DNA of 64,000 nt from Neomesorhizobium albiziae (GTDB lineage: Bacteria; Pseudomonadota; Alphaproteobacteria; Rhizobiales; Rhizobiaceae). The stretch spans positions 1 to 64,000 of the forward strand of contig NZ_FOSL01000002.1 in NCBI RefSeq assembly GCF_900114255.1. Direction: 5' to 3'. Below, piece by piece: positions 1-7,936 of this stretch (positions are counted from its first letter, which is position 1; every line of letters begins with the position of its first letter). The notes under the pieces were generated by a model that was given only the letters and a program-made list of their open reading frames with translations, had not been told where the DNA came from and ran no database searches. The translations under genes were made by a program, and so were the position numbers.

Positions 1-198
1 GAGGGATTTGGGCAATAGCAAAACGGCGTCGCTGCGGGGGCCCGCCGAGGTTACGTAGGGACACGGCTTGCGCGCGTTTAAATTGTGTCCATACATATGC
101 CATTGGGCGGCTAAATTCCGAAATGGCAACGACCGGCACTCAAGAACCGGGGTCAATTCTAAAAAGCCGACGAGGAACCAGGCACCAGGGAGGACCAA

Positions 199-2403
199 GT
201 GGCGAAGGCAACAAGCAAACCAGCAGCAGCGGCAAAGGCGACCACCAAACCGGCAGCGGCGAAGACAGCCGCAAAACCAGCAACGGCAAAGCCGGCTGCG
301 GCGAAGACGACAACAAAGCCCGCCGTAAAGACAACCGCCAAGCCTGCTGCGGCGAAAGCAGCGGCCAAGCCAGCGAAGTCCACAGCCCCCGCAGCCAAGG
401 CGGCGGCGAAGACCGCTCCGGCCAAAGCAGCCAGGGCCACGCCAGCCGTGCCGCCGAAGAAAGTGGCAGCGCCGAAACCGGCGGCCTCCAAACCCGCCAA
501 GCCGGCTCCGGCGAAGAAGGCAGCCGGGGCCAAGAGCGCGGCTGTGGAAAAGCCCAAGGCGGCCTCGCCCGTAAAAGCCAAAACCGCAGCGCCTGCAAAG
601 ACGGCGGCTCCCGCCAAGGCGACCAAACCCGCCAAGGCGACAAAGGCCGCGGCGCCCGCCAAGCCAGCGAAGCCTGCGGAAGCAGCAAAGCCGGCCGCGA
701 GCGCAAAGCCCGCGGCCGCGGCTTCAACGGCGAAGAAGCAGGGCAAGCCGTGGCTCGCCAGCTATCCCGCGAACATGCCGACCGAGATCGCCGGACTGCC
801 GGCGGACTCCATCGGCGACCTCCTGGTCACCGCCTGCAAGCAGTTTGCCGGACGCCCGGCATTCACCTGCATGGACAAGACGATGACCTATGCCGAGCTC
901 GAAAGGCACTCGGCTGCGTTCGCCGCCTATCTGCAGTCCAAGGGCCTGGCGAAGGGCGCGCGCGTCGCCATCATGATGCCCAACGTCCTGCAATATCCGG
1001 TGGTGATGATGGCCGTGCTCAGGGCCGGCTATACGGTCGTCAACATCAACCCGCTCTACACGCCGCGCGAACTGGAGCACCAGCTCAAGGATTCCGGCGC
1101 GGAGGCGATCGTCATCCTGGAAAACTTCGCGGTGACGCTGCAGGCGGTGCTGGCGAAGACGCCGGTCAAGCATGTGGTTGTCGCCTCGATGGGCGACATG
1201 CTTGGGCTGAAGGGATTGATCGTCAACCTGGTCGTGCGGCGCGTGAAGAAGATGGTGCCGGCCTGGTCGCTGCCTGGCCACGTCAAATTTCCCGCCGCCA
1301 TGAAGGAAGGTGCTGCCAGGAGCTTCAAGCCGGTGAAGGTGTCGCCAAGCGATATCGCCTTCCTGCAATATACCGGCGGCACGACGGGCGTTTCGAAGGG
1401 CGCGACGCTGCTGCACAGCAATGTGCTTGCCAACGTGGCGCAGAACGCGCTGTGGGTGGAAACCGCCTACATCAAGCGGCCGAAGCCGGCGGAACTGGTC
1501 TATGTCTGCCCGCTGCCGCTCTACCACATCTACGCGCTCACGGTGAACGCGCTGATGGGCATGTATCTCGGCTCTCACAACATCCTGATCCCCAACCCGC
1601 GCGACATCCCGGCCTTCGTGAAGGAGTTGCAGAAGTACCCGGTGAACGTGTTCCCCGGCCTCAACACGCTGTTCAACGCGCTGCTCAACAATGAGGATTT
1701 CCGCAAGCTCGACTTCAAGCCGCTGCTGCTCACCTTCGCCGGCGGCATGGCCGCGCAGCGGCCGGTGGCCGACCGCTGGAAGCAGGTGACCGGCTGCGTC
1801 ATGTCGGAAGGGTTCGGCCTGTCGGAGACATCGCCGGTGGCCACCACCAACCGCTTCGACGCCGACGATTTCTCCGGCACGATCGGGTTGCCGATCCCGT
1901 CGACCGAGATCTCCATCCGCGACGACGACGGCAACGAAGTTGGGCTCGGCGAGGTCGGCGAGATCTGCATCAAGGGACCGCAGGTGATGGCCGGCTACTG
2001 GAACCGGCCGGACGAGACCGCCAAAGTGATGACCAAGGACGGCTTCTTCCGCTCCGGCGACATGGGCGTGATGGACGCGAAGGGCTTCACCAAGATCGTC
2101 GACCGCAAGAAGGACATGATCCTGGTCTCCGGCTTCAACGTCTATCCCAACGAACTGGAGGAAGTGGTGGCGCAGCACCCGGGCGTGCTGGAAGTGGCTG
2201 CCATCGGCGTGCCGGACGAGCATTCCGGCGAAGTGCCGAAACTCTTCGTCGTGAAGAAGGACCCCGAACTCACCGCCGAGACCCTGTTGACCTACTGCAA
2301 GCAGAACCTGACCGGCTATAAGCGGCCGAAATTCATCGAGTTCCGCACCGAACTGCCGAAGACCAATGTCGGCAAGATCCTGCGCAGGGAGTTGCGGGGG
2401 TAG
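199..2403 (+). CDS. fadD: Long-chain acyl-CoA ligase with histone-like N-terminal tail
   Basis: AMP-forming acyl-CoA synthetase of 734 aa, expected to activate fatty acids with ATP and CoA for beta-oxidation. The catalytic core starts near residue 183. It carries the P-loop YTGGTTGVSKG near residue 391, the adenylate motif GFGLSETSP, RSGDMG near 617, the hinge DRKKDMILVSGFNVYPNE and a C-terminal NVGKILRREL with the adenylation lysine. Residues 1 to about 180 are almost only Ala, Lys, Pro and Thr, built from degenerate AAKPA/TKPA units like a histone H1 tail. I chose the GTG at 199 because AGGGAGG lies 6 bases upstream. A core-only start (Met near 191) has no better ribosome site. FadD identity is by family; the chain-length range cannot be read. 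Confidence 0.9.
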   Translation: MAKATSKPAAAAKATTKPAAAKTAAKPATAKPAAAKTTTKPAVKTTAKPAAAKAAAKPAKSTAPAAKAAAKTAPAKAARATPAVPPKKVAAPKPAASKPAKPAPAKKAAGAKSAAVEKPKAASPVKAKTAAPAKTAAPAKATKPAKATKAAAPAKPAKPAEAAKPAASAKPAAAASTAKKQGKPWLASYPANMPTEIAGLPADSIGDLLVTACKQFAGRPAFTCMDKTMTYAELERHSAAFAAYLQSKGLAKGARVAIMMPNVLQYPVVMMAVLRAGYTVVNINPLYTPRELEHQLKDSGAEAIVILENFAVTLQAVLAKTPVKHVVVASMGDMLGLKGLIVNLVVRRVKKMVPAWSLPGHVKFPAAMKEGAARSFKPVKVSPSDIAFLQYTGGTTGVSKGATLLHSNVLANVAQNALWVETAYIKRPKPAELVYVCPLPLYHIYALTVNALMGMYLGSHNILIPNPRDIPAFVKELQKYPVNVFPGLNTLFNALLNNEDFRKLDFKPLLLTFAGGMAAQRPVADRWKQVTGCVMSEGFGLSETSPVATTNRFDADDFSGTIGLPIPSTEISIRDDDGNEVGLGEVGEICIKGPQVMAGYWNRPDETAKVMTKDGFFRSGDMGVMDAKGFTKIVDRKKDMILVSGFNVYPNELEEVVAQHPGVLEVAAIGVPDEHSGEVPKLFVVKKDPELTAETLLTYCKQNLTGYKRPKFIEFRTELPKTNVGKILRRELRG

Positions 2404-2451
2404 CGCGATCGGAGGGTCACGCACCGGTCAAAATACTGACGGTTTGTGCTG

Positions 2452-2603
2452 CCCCTCACCTGCTACCGGCATCCTCTCCCCGTGAAAGACGGGGAGAGGA
2501 GACGCTCTTGCTACCGCTTTCACCAATCGCCAACGCTGCAGAACGAGCGCCGCCATTGCGGCCAGCCTCCTTCGCCCCGTTTACGGGGAGAGGGGGGACG
2601 GAG
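2452..2603. repeat. Intergenic palindromic repeats (CCCCTCA/CTCCCCGT family)
   Basis: The 327-bp space between the ligase and the next gene holds two hairpins of a family seen at least seven times in this window: CTCTCCCCGTGAAAGACGGG followed by GAGAGG, then CCCCGTTTACGGGGAGAGG. Other copies lie near 3357-3425, 15918-15971, 32054-32130, 36868-36957, 52486-52628 and 58670-58790. A 64-codon open frame across this space is repeat-derived and is not called. Confidence 0.75.
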
Positions 2604-2730
2604 GCGTTGCTCTCATTTGAATTGACGTGTCAGACCTTGCCGGCATGTCGTTTCAGTTCAGCTCGGAACCACAGAGCCCTTCACGCCGTTATCACCTCGT
2701 AGTCGCCATTCACTCATGAGGGGAATCACA

Positions 2731-2898
2731 ATGGCCGGAAGCATGCTGATCAGCGTCCTGATCACCTTTCTCGTAATCGTTCTGGTCCTATGGCTCGTCA
2801 ATCGACTGCCGCTGGACGGACGGACCAAGCAGATCGCGCAGATCGTCGTGATCATCATCGGCATCATCTCGCTGTTGAAATATCTGGCGGTGTTCTAG
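2731..2898 (+). CDS. Small two-helix membrane protein
   Basis: A 55-aa protein with two hydrophobic segments, about residues 4-24 (ISVLITFLVIVLVLWLV) and 36-54 (IAQIVVIIIGIISLLKYLAVF, less its ends), joined by a short polar loop NRLPLDGRTK. It resembles the small Thivi_2564-type membrane proteins, whose function is unknown. GAGGGGA sits 6 bases before the ATG at 2731, which favours it over the in-frame ATG at 2716. It lies 49 bp before a glycine-zipper-type protein and may be co-transcribed with it. Confidence 0.7.
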   Translation: MAGSMLISVLITFLVIVLVLWLVNRLPLDGRTKQIAQIVVIIIGIISLLKYLAVF

Positions 2899-2947
2899 CC
2901 GAACGCACGTAGCAGTCGTTCAGCTTCATCCCGAAAGGATCCGACTC

Positions 2948-3316
2948 ATGGCCGATACACCGAGCGAACCCAAAAGCAGACTGCCCACCCAAAGCGACGT
3001 GGGGGACGGCCTTGAAAAACAGGTCGCCCAGTTGAAGCGTGAGATCGCCAAGATCAACAAATCGCTGGCGGCACGTGCCGGGGAAGCCGCCGACCAGGTC
3101 AACGGCTGGTACGACACCGCGTCGGACCGTACATCGAAAGCTGCGCAATCACTGCGCAGCCAGGCGCACTCGGTTTCCGAGGTGGTCAAGGACAACCCCG
3201 GCACCGTTTCGTCGGCCATGCTGCTTGGCGGACTTATCGGCTTCGCACTCGGCGTTGTCTTCGCGCAGTGGGAAGCCTCCGGCAGCCGCTACAAGCACTG
3301 GTACGATATCCGTTAA
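2948..3316 (+). CDS. DUF883/ElaB-YqjD-like membrane-anchored protein
   Basis: A 122-aa protein with a charged helical N-terminal half (residues 20-80, heptad-like, rich in Lys, Ala and Gln) and one C-terminal hydrophobic segment, MLLGGLIGFALGVVFA, at about residues 93-108. This is the layout of the ElaB/YqjD/DUF883 family: inner-membrane proteins that in E. coli bind ribosomes in stationary phase. Similarity is by architecture and the DNPG...GGLIGFALG pattern, so the function is inferred. AAAGGAT precedes the ATG. Confidence 0.65.
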   Translation: MADTPSEPKSRLPTQSDVGDGLEKQVAQLKREIAKINKSLAARAGEAADQVNGWYDTASDRTSKAAQSLRSQAHSVSEVVKDNPGTVSSAMLLGGLIGFALGVVFAQWEASGSRYKHWYDIR

Positions 3317-3356
3317 CGGCTCTGGCCGGCGGTTTGCTCGGACGCGTTAGCGTTGC

Positions 3357-3425
3357 GGCCAGCCTCCTTCTCCCATTACGGGGAGAGGTCCGGCCCTTCG
3401 ACAAGCTCGGGAGGGATGAGGGCGG
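3357..3425. repeat. Intergenic palindromic repeat
   Basis: Copy of the CTCCCATTACGGGGAGAGG hairpin family followed by GGGATGAGGGCGG. It lies between two convergent genes, where it could also help end transcription. There is no T-tract. Confidence 0.6.
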
Positions 3426-3447
3426 ATTTTCCTTGAATTGAAACGTG

Positions 3448-4155
3448 TCAGACCTGGTCGGTCAGGTAGGCCGGCAGGTCGGCGATGGAGTTGAGAACGA
3501 CGTCGGCAAGCGGCATCAGGCTTTCGCGGGTGCCGGTGCCCGAGAGCACGCCGATGGCCAGCGCGCCGCCGGCCTTCGCCATTTCAAGATCGTGACGGTT
3601 GTCGCCAACCATGGCGATTTCGGACGGCTTCAGGCCGGTGAGGTCGGAGAAGGCGTAGATGGAATCCGGCGCCGGCTTGGGATTGGCGACGGCATCGTAG
3701 CCATAGGCAGCGTCGAACATCTGCGCGATGCCCAGCGCCAGCAGCGTCTTCTCGGCGCCGCCGGTGGAATCGTTGGTGGCAAGGCCGATGCGGAAACCCC
3801 GACTGTGCAGGCTGGCGACGGCTTCCTTGCTGCCCGGAAGCGCGACCGACTGGGCGGCGCCCTCCTCCGCCGTAAACGTGTCGAAGAAATTGACCTTGGC
3901 CTGGCGCTCGGCTGGCGACAGATCGGGATACCACAGCGCCACGATGTCGGCATTGGTGCCTGCGGCAAACACCGAATCCGCCCTGAAGCAGTGTTTTTCG
4001 TAGTCGTAGCCGGCGGCTTCCATCAGCGTGTTGGCGTTGGCGCGGTCGCCGCCCGCCGCCTGCAGCGCCATCAGATCGCCGATGGCGAACCAGGTCGCCT
4101 GAAAATCGACCAGCGTGCCGTCCTTGTCGAACAAAATGCCCTTGATGACCGGCAC
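3448..4155 (-). CDS. HAD-family phosphatase (phosphoglycolate phosphatase-like)
   Basis: A 235-aa haloacid dehalogenase hydrolase. Motif I is FDKDGTLVDF (nucleophile and acid Asp) near the N-terminus, motif II is LATNDST, the motif III lysine lies in NPKPAPDS, and motif IV is MVGDNRHDLEMA. A helical cap sits between motifs I and II. This fits phosphoglycolate phosphatase or a related small-phosphoester phosphatase; substrate is not decided by sequence. GTG at 4155 is preferred because GGGGAG lies about 9 bases upstream; an ATG 33 bases further upstream would add 11 unconserved residues. It is downstream of pgi on the same strand, separated by repeat DNA. Confidence 0.85.
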   Translation of the reverse strand: MPVIKGILFDKDGTLVDFQATWFAIGDLMALQAAGGDRANANTLMEAAGYDYEKHCFRADSVFAAGTNADIVALWYPDLSPAERQAKVNFFDTFTAEEGAAQSVALPGSKEAVASLHSRGFRIGLATNDSTGGAEKTLLALGIAQMFDAAYGYDAVANPKPAPDSIYAFSDLTGLKPSEIAMVGDNRHDLEMAKAGGALAIGVLSGTGTRESLMPLADVVLNSIADLPAYLTDQV

Positions 4156-4175
4156 GCGCCTACTCCCCTGCCCTG

Positions 4176-4377
4176 GAGCGGAATGCATTCAAGTTGAACC
4201 GGGCATTCCGCTCTGCCTGTTTGTTTACCCGCATTTGTGCGACGCCAGGCGATTCCACCTGGCTGCAAAATGCTTTAGAGCCCAATCCATTCCGGTTGAA
4301 TCGGTATGGGGCTCTATCTCTTTGTTGGAGCATGATCTTTTCCAAAAACCGGTTCCCACTTTTCGGGATCATGCTCT
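4176..4377. repeat. Composite intergenic repeat with three stem-loops
   Basis: Three palindromes stand in a row: GAGCGGAATGC/GCATTCCGCTC (4176-4186 with 4203-4213), AGAGCCC/GGGCTCT around 4276-4314, and GAGCATGATC/GATCATGCTC (4328-4337 with 4367-4376). Part of it, TGCAGCC..GGAATCG..AAATGCGG..AAACAAACAG, recurs inverted near 31015-31078, so this is a dispersed family. The third stem overlaps the end of pgi. Confidence 0.7.
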
Positions 4378-6006
4378 AAGCCCGTGGATGTGGTGCACCA
4401 GACCGGCGGTGGAGGCGTCGCTTTCGGCGGCATCGCCTGTGCCCTCAACGACAGGCAGGAGATTGGTCGCCAGTTCCTTGCCGAGTTCCACGCCCCATTG
4501 GTCGAAGGCGTTGATGCCGAACAGCTGCGCCTCGACGAAGACGCGGTGTTCGTAAAGCGCGATCAGGCGACCGAGCGTCTTGGGGTCGAGCTTGTTGTAG
4601 AGGATGGTGACCGACGGGCGGTTGCCGGGGAAGACGCGGTGCGGGGCAATCGCGTTGACGTCGGCCTCGCTCATGCCCTTGGTCAGCATCTGGCGGCGCG
4701 CTTCCTCCAGCGTGCGGCCCTTCATCAGGGCGGCCGACTGGGCCAGGCAGTTGGCTAGCAACAGGTCGTGGTGGTGCTTCAGCTCCGGTTCATGGCCTTG
4801 CGCCGCCGCCAGGAATTCGACCGGTATGACATCGGTGCCCTGGTGCAGCAGCTGGAAGAACGCATGCTGGCCGTTGGTGCCGGGTTCGCCCCAGACCAGC
4901 GGGCCGGTCGGCGTCGTCACCGGCATGCCGTCGATGGTGACGCGCTTGCCGTTCGATTCCATGTCGAGCTGCTGCAGATAGGCTGGCAGCCGCGACAGGC
5001 GCTGGTCGTAAGGAATGACGGCGCGCGCCGGATATTTGCAGACGACGCGGTGCCAGTAACCGACCAGGCCCATCACCATCGGGATGTTTTCGAGCATCGG
5101 GGCGGAAGCGAAATGCGTGTCCATCTCATGCGCGCCGGCGAGGAAGGCGCGGAAATTCTGAGGACCGACGGCGATCATCACCGGCAGGCCGATCGCCGAC
5201 CACAGGGAATAGCGCCCGCCGACCCAATCCCAGAAGCCGAAGACGCGGTCAGGCGCGATGCCGAAGGCGGCGACCTTGTCGAGCGCCGTCGACACCGCCG
5301 CGAAATGCTTGCCCACCGCCGCCTTGCCGAGGGCCGCCTCGATCCACCGGGACGCGGTCTCAGCATTGGTCATCGTCTCGACGGTGGTGAAGGTTTTCGA
5401 GGCGATGATGAACAGCGTGGTCTCGGGGTCGAGGCCTTTCAGCGTGTCGTGAATGTGGGCGCCGTCGACATTGGACACGTAGTGGGCGCGCGGCCCGTCG
5501 TGATAGGGCGCCAGCGCCAGCGTCGCCATGGCAGGGCCGAGATCGGAACCGCCAATGCCGATGTTGACGATGTCGGTGATCTTCTTGCCCGTCGCGCCGG
5601 CGGCGGCGCCCGAGCGGACGGCATCGGCAAAAGCCGCCATCGCAGAGAGCACCGCATGCACCTCAGGCATCACATCGACGCCGTCGACGGAGACGCCCTT
5701 TGCCGCGGGATTGCGCAGCGCCGTGTGCAGAACGGCGCGGTGTTCGGTGGCGTTTATGGTGTCGCCGCGCAGCATGGCGTCGCGGCGGCCAACGACATTG
5801 GCCTTTTCGGCAAGGCCTGCGAGCAGCTTCATCGTCTCGCCGGTGACGGCGCATTTCGACCAGTCGAACAGGAGGTCGCCCAGCCTCAGCGAAAACGCGG
5901 CGAAGCGGTGGGGATCGGCGGCGAAGGCGGCGCGCATCTCCATCGGGGATGACTCACGGTGGTTGCGCAATGCGGAAAGCGCTGCGCTCAAGGGGTGTTC
6001 AGCCAC
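4369..6006 (-). CDS. pgi: Glucose-6-phosphate isomerase
   Basis: Interconverts glucose-6-phosphate and fructose-6-phosphate in the cytoplasm. It has 545 aa, close to E. coli Pgi (549). Signature stretches are [24 protein letters not shown] (sugar-phosphate SIS site), [14 protein letters not shown], the catalytic Glu in [23 protein letters not shown] with the ring-opening His, and the C-terminal catalytic Lys region [10 protein letters not shown] chose GTG at 6006 because AAGGAG lies 8 bases upstream and the residues before it are not Pgi-like. The last codons (..GLRA and stop) fall inside a dispersed repeat, so the 3' end has been reshaped by it. Confidence 0.97.
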   Translation of the reverse strand: MAEHPLSAALSALRNHRESSPMEMRAAFAADPHRFAAFSLRLGDLLFDWSKCAVTGETMKLLAGLAEKANVVGRRDAMLRGDTINATEHRAVLHTALRNPAAKGVSVDGVDVMPEVHAVLSAMAAFADAVRSGAAAGATGKKITDIVNIGIGGSDLGPAMATLALAPYHDGPRAHYVSNVDGAHIHDTLKGLDPETTLFIIASKTFTTVETMTNAETASRWIEAALGKAAVGKHFAAVSTALDKVAAFGIAPDRVFGFWDWVGGRYSLWSAIGLPVMIAVGPQNFRAFLAGAHEMDTHFASAPMLENIPMVMGLVGYWHRVVCKYPARAVIPYDQRLSRLPAYLQQLDMESNGKRVTIDGMPVTTPTGPLVWGEPGTNGQHAFFQLLHQGTDVIPVEFLAAAQGHEPELKHHHDLLLANCLAQSAALMKGRTLEEARRQMLTKGMSEADVNAIAPHRVFPGNRPSVTILYNKLDPKTLGRLIALYEHRVFVEAQLFGINAFDQWGVELGKELATNLLPVVEGTGDAAESDASTAGLVHHIHGLRA

Positions 6007-6175
6007 GGTCAAAACTCCTTGCAGAATCCGAAATCGGCGCGACCATATCAGACCGGCCGCGCTTTGAAGCGCCATCAAACTTCTTCATTCGAAAATTTCG
6101 GCGGCACAGTGGCCCAAGGGCATGGTTCACTGGCATAAATCATACCGATTAGAAAAATTCATTGGTGCAAGGGTT

Positions 6176-6204
6176 TGGACCAGTAATACAAATTTGTGGG
6201 CCAG
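6176..6204 (+). promoter_or_regulatory. Direct repeat, candidate MocR operator
   Basis: TGGACCAG (6176-6183) and TGGGCCAG (6197-6204) are direct repeats 21 bp apart start to start, which is two helical turns. They lie just upstream of the MocR-type gene. MocR/PdxR regulators are known to bind direct repeats near their own promoters, so autoregulation is the natural reading; binding itself is inferred. Confidence 0.5.
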
Positions 6205-6237
6205 CGGGATTCCCCATCGCAGGCGAGGATGAGCATT

Positions 6238-7731
6238 ATGCCACAGAGAAACGACACCGCGATCTGGTCGGGACTGTTCCGGATTTCCGCCGAGTCCGGA
6301 CAAACGCTGCAGGCGCAGATCCGCCAGGCGATCGTCGCCGCCATCCTCGACCGCCAGATCGCCGCCTCGATGCCGCTGCCATCGTGCCGCATCCTGGCCG
6401 AGAAGCTAGGCGTGGCGCGCGGAACCGTGGTGCTGGCGTTCCAGCAGCTGGTCGACCAGGGCTTCCTGATCGCGCGTGAGCGGCGCGGGCATTTCGTCAA
6501 CCCGGAAGTTCTGGCAACGCCCGCCAAGCCGGCGCAGAAGACGGCCGAACTGGGCGACCAGGTTGACTGGAAGGCGCGCCGGCGGATCGCCGCCACCGAC
6601 ATGCCGCGGCCGGTGAAGCAGGACAACTGGATCAAGTCGTCCTACCCGTTCGTCTACGGCCAGTTCGACCCGGGACTGTTTCCGACCGCCGAATGGCGCG
6701 AATGCAACCGCATGGCGCTGGCGGTGCTCGAAATCCGCAACTGGGCGGCCGACATGGTCGACCGCGACGACCCGCTTCTGATCGAGCAGATCCAGGCGCG
6801 GCTGTTGCCGCGGCGCGGCATCTTCGCCAATCCCGACGAGATCATCGTGACGCTGGGCGCGCAGAACGCGCTCTACATGTTGGCGACGCTTTTGATGAGC
6901 AAGGGTTCCAAGGTGGCGATGGAAGACCCCGGCTACCCCGACGCGCGCTCCATCTTCCGGCTCGCCGGCGCCGACATCCTTCCAACGCCGGTCGACAGCC
7001 AAGGCATTGAAACGGCTGCGATTCCGTCCGATGCTGGCTTCGTTTTCGTGACGCCCAGCCATCACTGCCCGACCATGGTGCCGCTGTCGGCGGAGCGCCG
7101 GCAGGACCTGCTTGCCCGCGCCAGCCGCAACAACCAGGTCATCATCGAGGACGGCTACGACAGCCAGCTCCTCGACGAGGCGCCGCAGCAGGCATTGAAG
7201 AGCCTCGACCGTTCCGGACGCGTCGTCTATGTCGGGTCGATGTCGAAGACGCTCGCTCCAGGCCTGCGGCTCGGCTACATCGTGGCCTCCGCCGACCTGA
7301 TCGCCGAACTCAGGGCGCTGCGCCGCTTCATGCTGCGCCACCCGCCGGCCAACAACCAGCGCGCGGTCGCGCTGTTCCTGTCGCTCGGCCACCACGAAGC
7401 TCTGGTGCGCCGCATGTCGGCTGCCTTCGACGAACGCCGCAAGCGGCTGGTCCACGCGATCTCGGCCTTCCTGCCGGAATGGCGCTCGACTGATTCGGCC
7501 GGGGGAACCTCGCTCTGGCTGGAAGGCCCGCGCGGCACGGACTCGCGATCGCTGGCCGATGCGGCGGCGGCGCGCAGCGTCATCATCGAGCCGGGCGACC
7601 GCTTCTTCGACCACACGGAAAAGCCGTCGCGCTTCATGCGGCTCGGCATTTCCTCGATCGCGCTGCAGCATATCGAGCCCGGTATCCGCGAACTCGCGAC
7701 GGCCGCGGGCCGCCGGCCCGCCGCAGCCTGA
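6238..7731 (+). CDS. MocR/PdxR-type GntR regulator with aminotransferase domain
   Basis: A 497-aa regulator. An N-terminal GntR winged helix (about residues 10-75, with LPSCRILAEKLGVARGTVVLAFQQL) is followed by a fold-type I aminotransferase domain (about 110-490). The PLP lysine is in YVGSMSKTLAPGLRLGYI and the PLP aspartate region is IIEDGYDSQL. Such proteins sense PLP or amino-compound adducts and do not act as enzymes. The ATG at 6238 is 9 bases after AGGCGAGG. It is divergent from pgi and is followed by an MttB-family gene on the same strand, so a methylated-amine regulon is plausible but unproven. Confidence 0.9.
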   Translation: MPQRNDTAIWSGLFRISAESGQTLQAQIRQAIVAAILDRQIAASMPLPSCRILAEKLGVARGTVVLAFQQLVDQGFLIARERRGHFVNPEVLATPAKPAQKTAELGDQVDWKARRRIAATDMPRPVKQDNWIKSSYPFVYGQFDPGLFPTAEWRECNRMALAVLEIRNWAADMVDRDDPLLIEQIQARLLPRRGIFANPDEIIVTLGAQNALYMLATLLMSKGSKVAMEDPGYPDARSIFRLAGADILPTPVDSQGIETAAIPSDAGFVFVTPSHHCPTMVPLSAERRQDLLARASRNNQVIIEDGYDSQLLDEAPQQALKSLDRSGRVVYVGSMSKTLAPGLRLGYIVASADLIAELRALRRFMLRHPPANNQRAVALFLSLGHHEALVRRMSAAFDERRKRLVHAISAFLPEWRSTDSAGGTSLWLEGPRGTDSRSLADAAAARSVIIEPGDRFFDHTEKPSRFMRLGISSIALQHIEPGIRELATAAGRRPAAA

Positions 7732-7752
7732 CGCCCGACCAACCGCAACACT

Positions 7753-7787
7753 GCCAGAACGGCGCTCCATCGGGGCGCCGTTCTGGC
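7753..7787 (+). terminator. Stem-loop after the MocR gene
   Basis: A perfect 13-bp stem, GCCAGAACGGCGC with GCGCCGTTCTGGC around a 9-base loop, begins 21 bases after the regulator's stop. There is no T-run after it (ATAATCG), so it may be a weak or factor-assisted terminator separating the MocR gene from the methyltransferase. Confidence 0.6.
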
Positions 7788-7936
7788 ATAATCGCTGGCC
7801 CATCTGACCGCACATCGTGGCACAAACCAGCAGGCTAACTCCGCTGCATATTTCCCGAAATGGGGAACAGGGAAATGTCAGCAACCGGTTCAAAACCGGT
7901 CAGGCATAACCCGCAAGAAAAATGTGGAGCTTGTGC

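Noticed and set aside
123-1694. Long overlapping open frames on both strands through the ligase gene
   Set aside because: They are other-frame reads of the GC-rich Lys/Ala/Pro repeats and the FadD core. Only the 199 frame gives a known family and has a ribosome site.
2508-2702. 64-codon frame after the ligase
   Set aside because: It lies in palindromic repeats, has no ribosome site and no recognisable protein features.
4115-4555. Plus-strand frame across the composite repeat near pgi
   Set aside because: It is made of repeat DNA and the antisense of pgi and the HAD gene.
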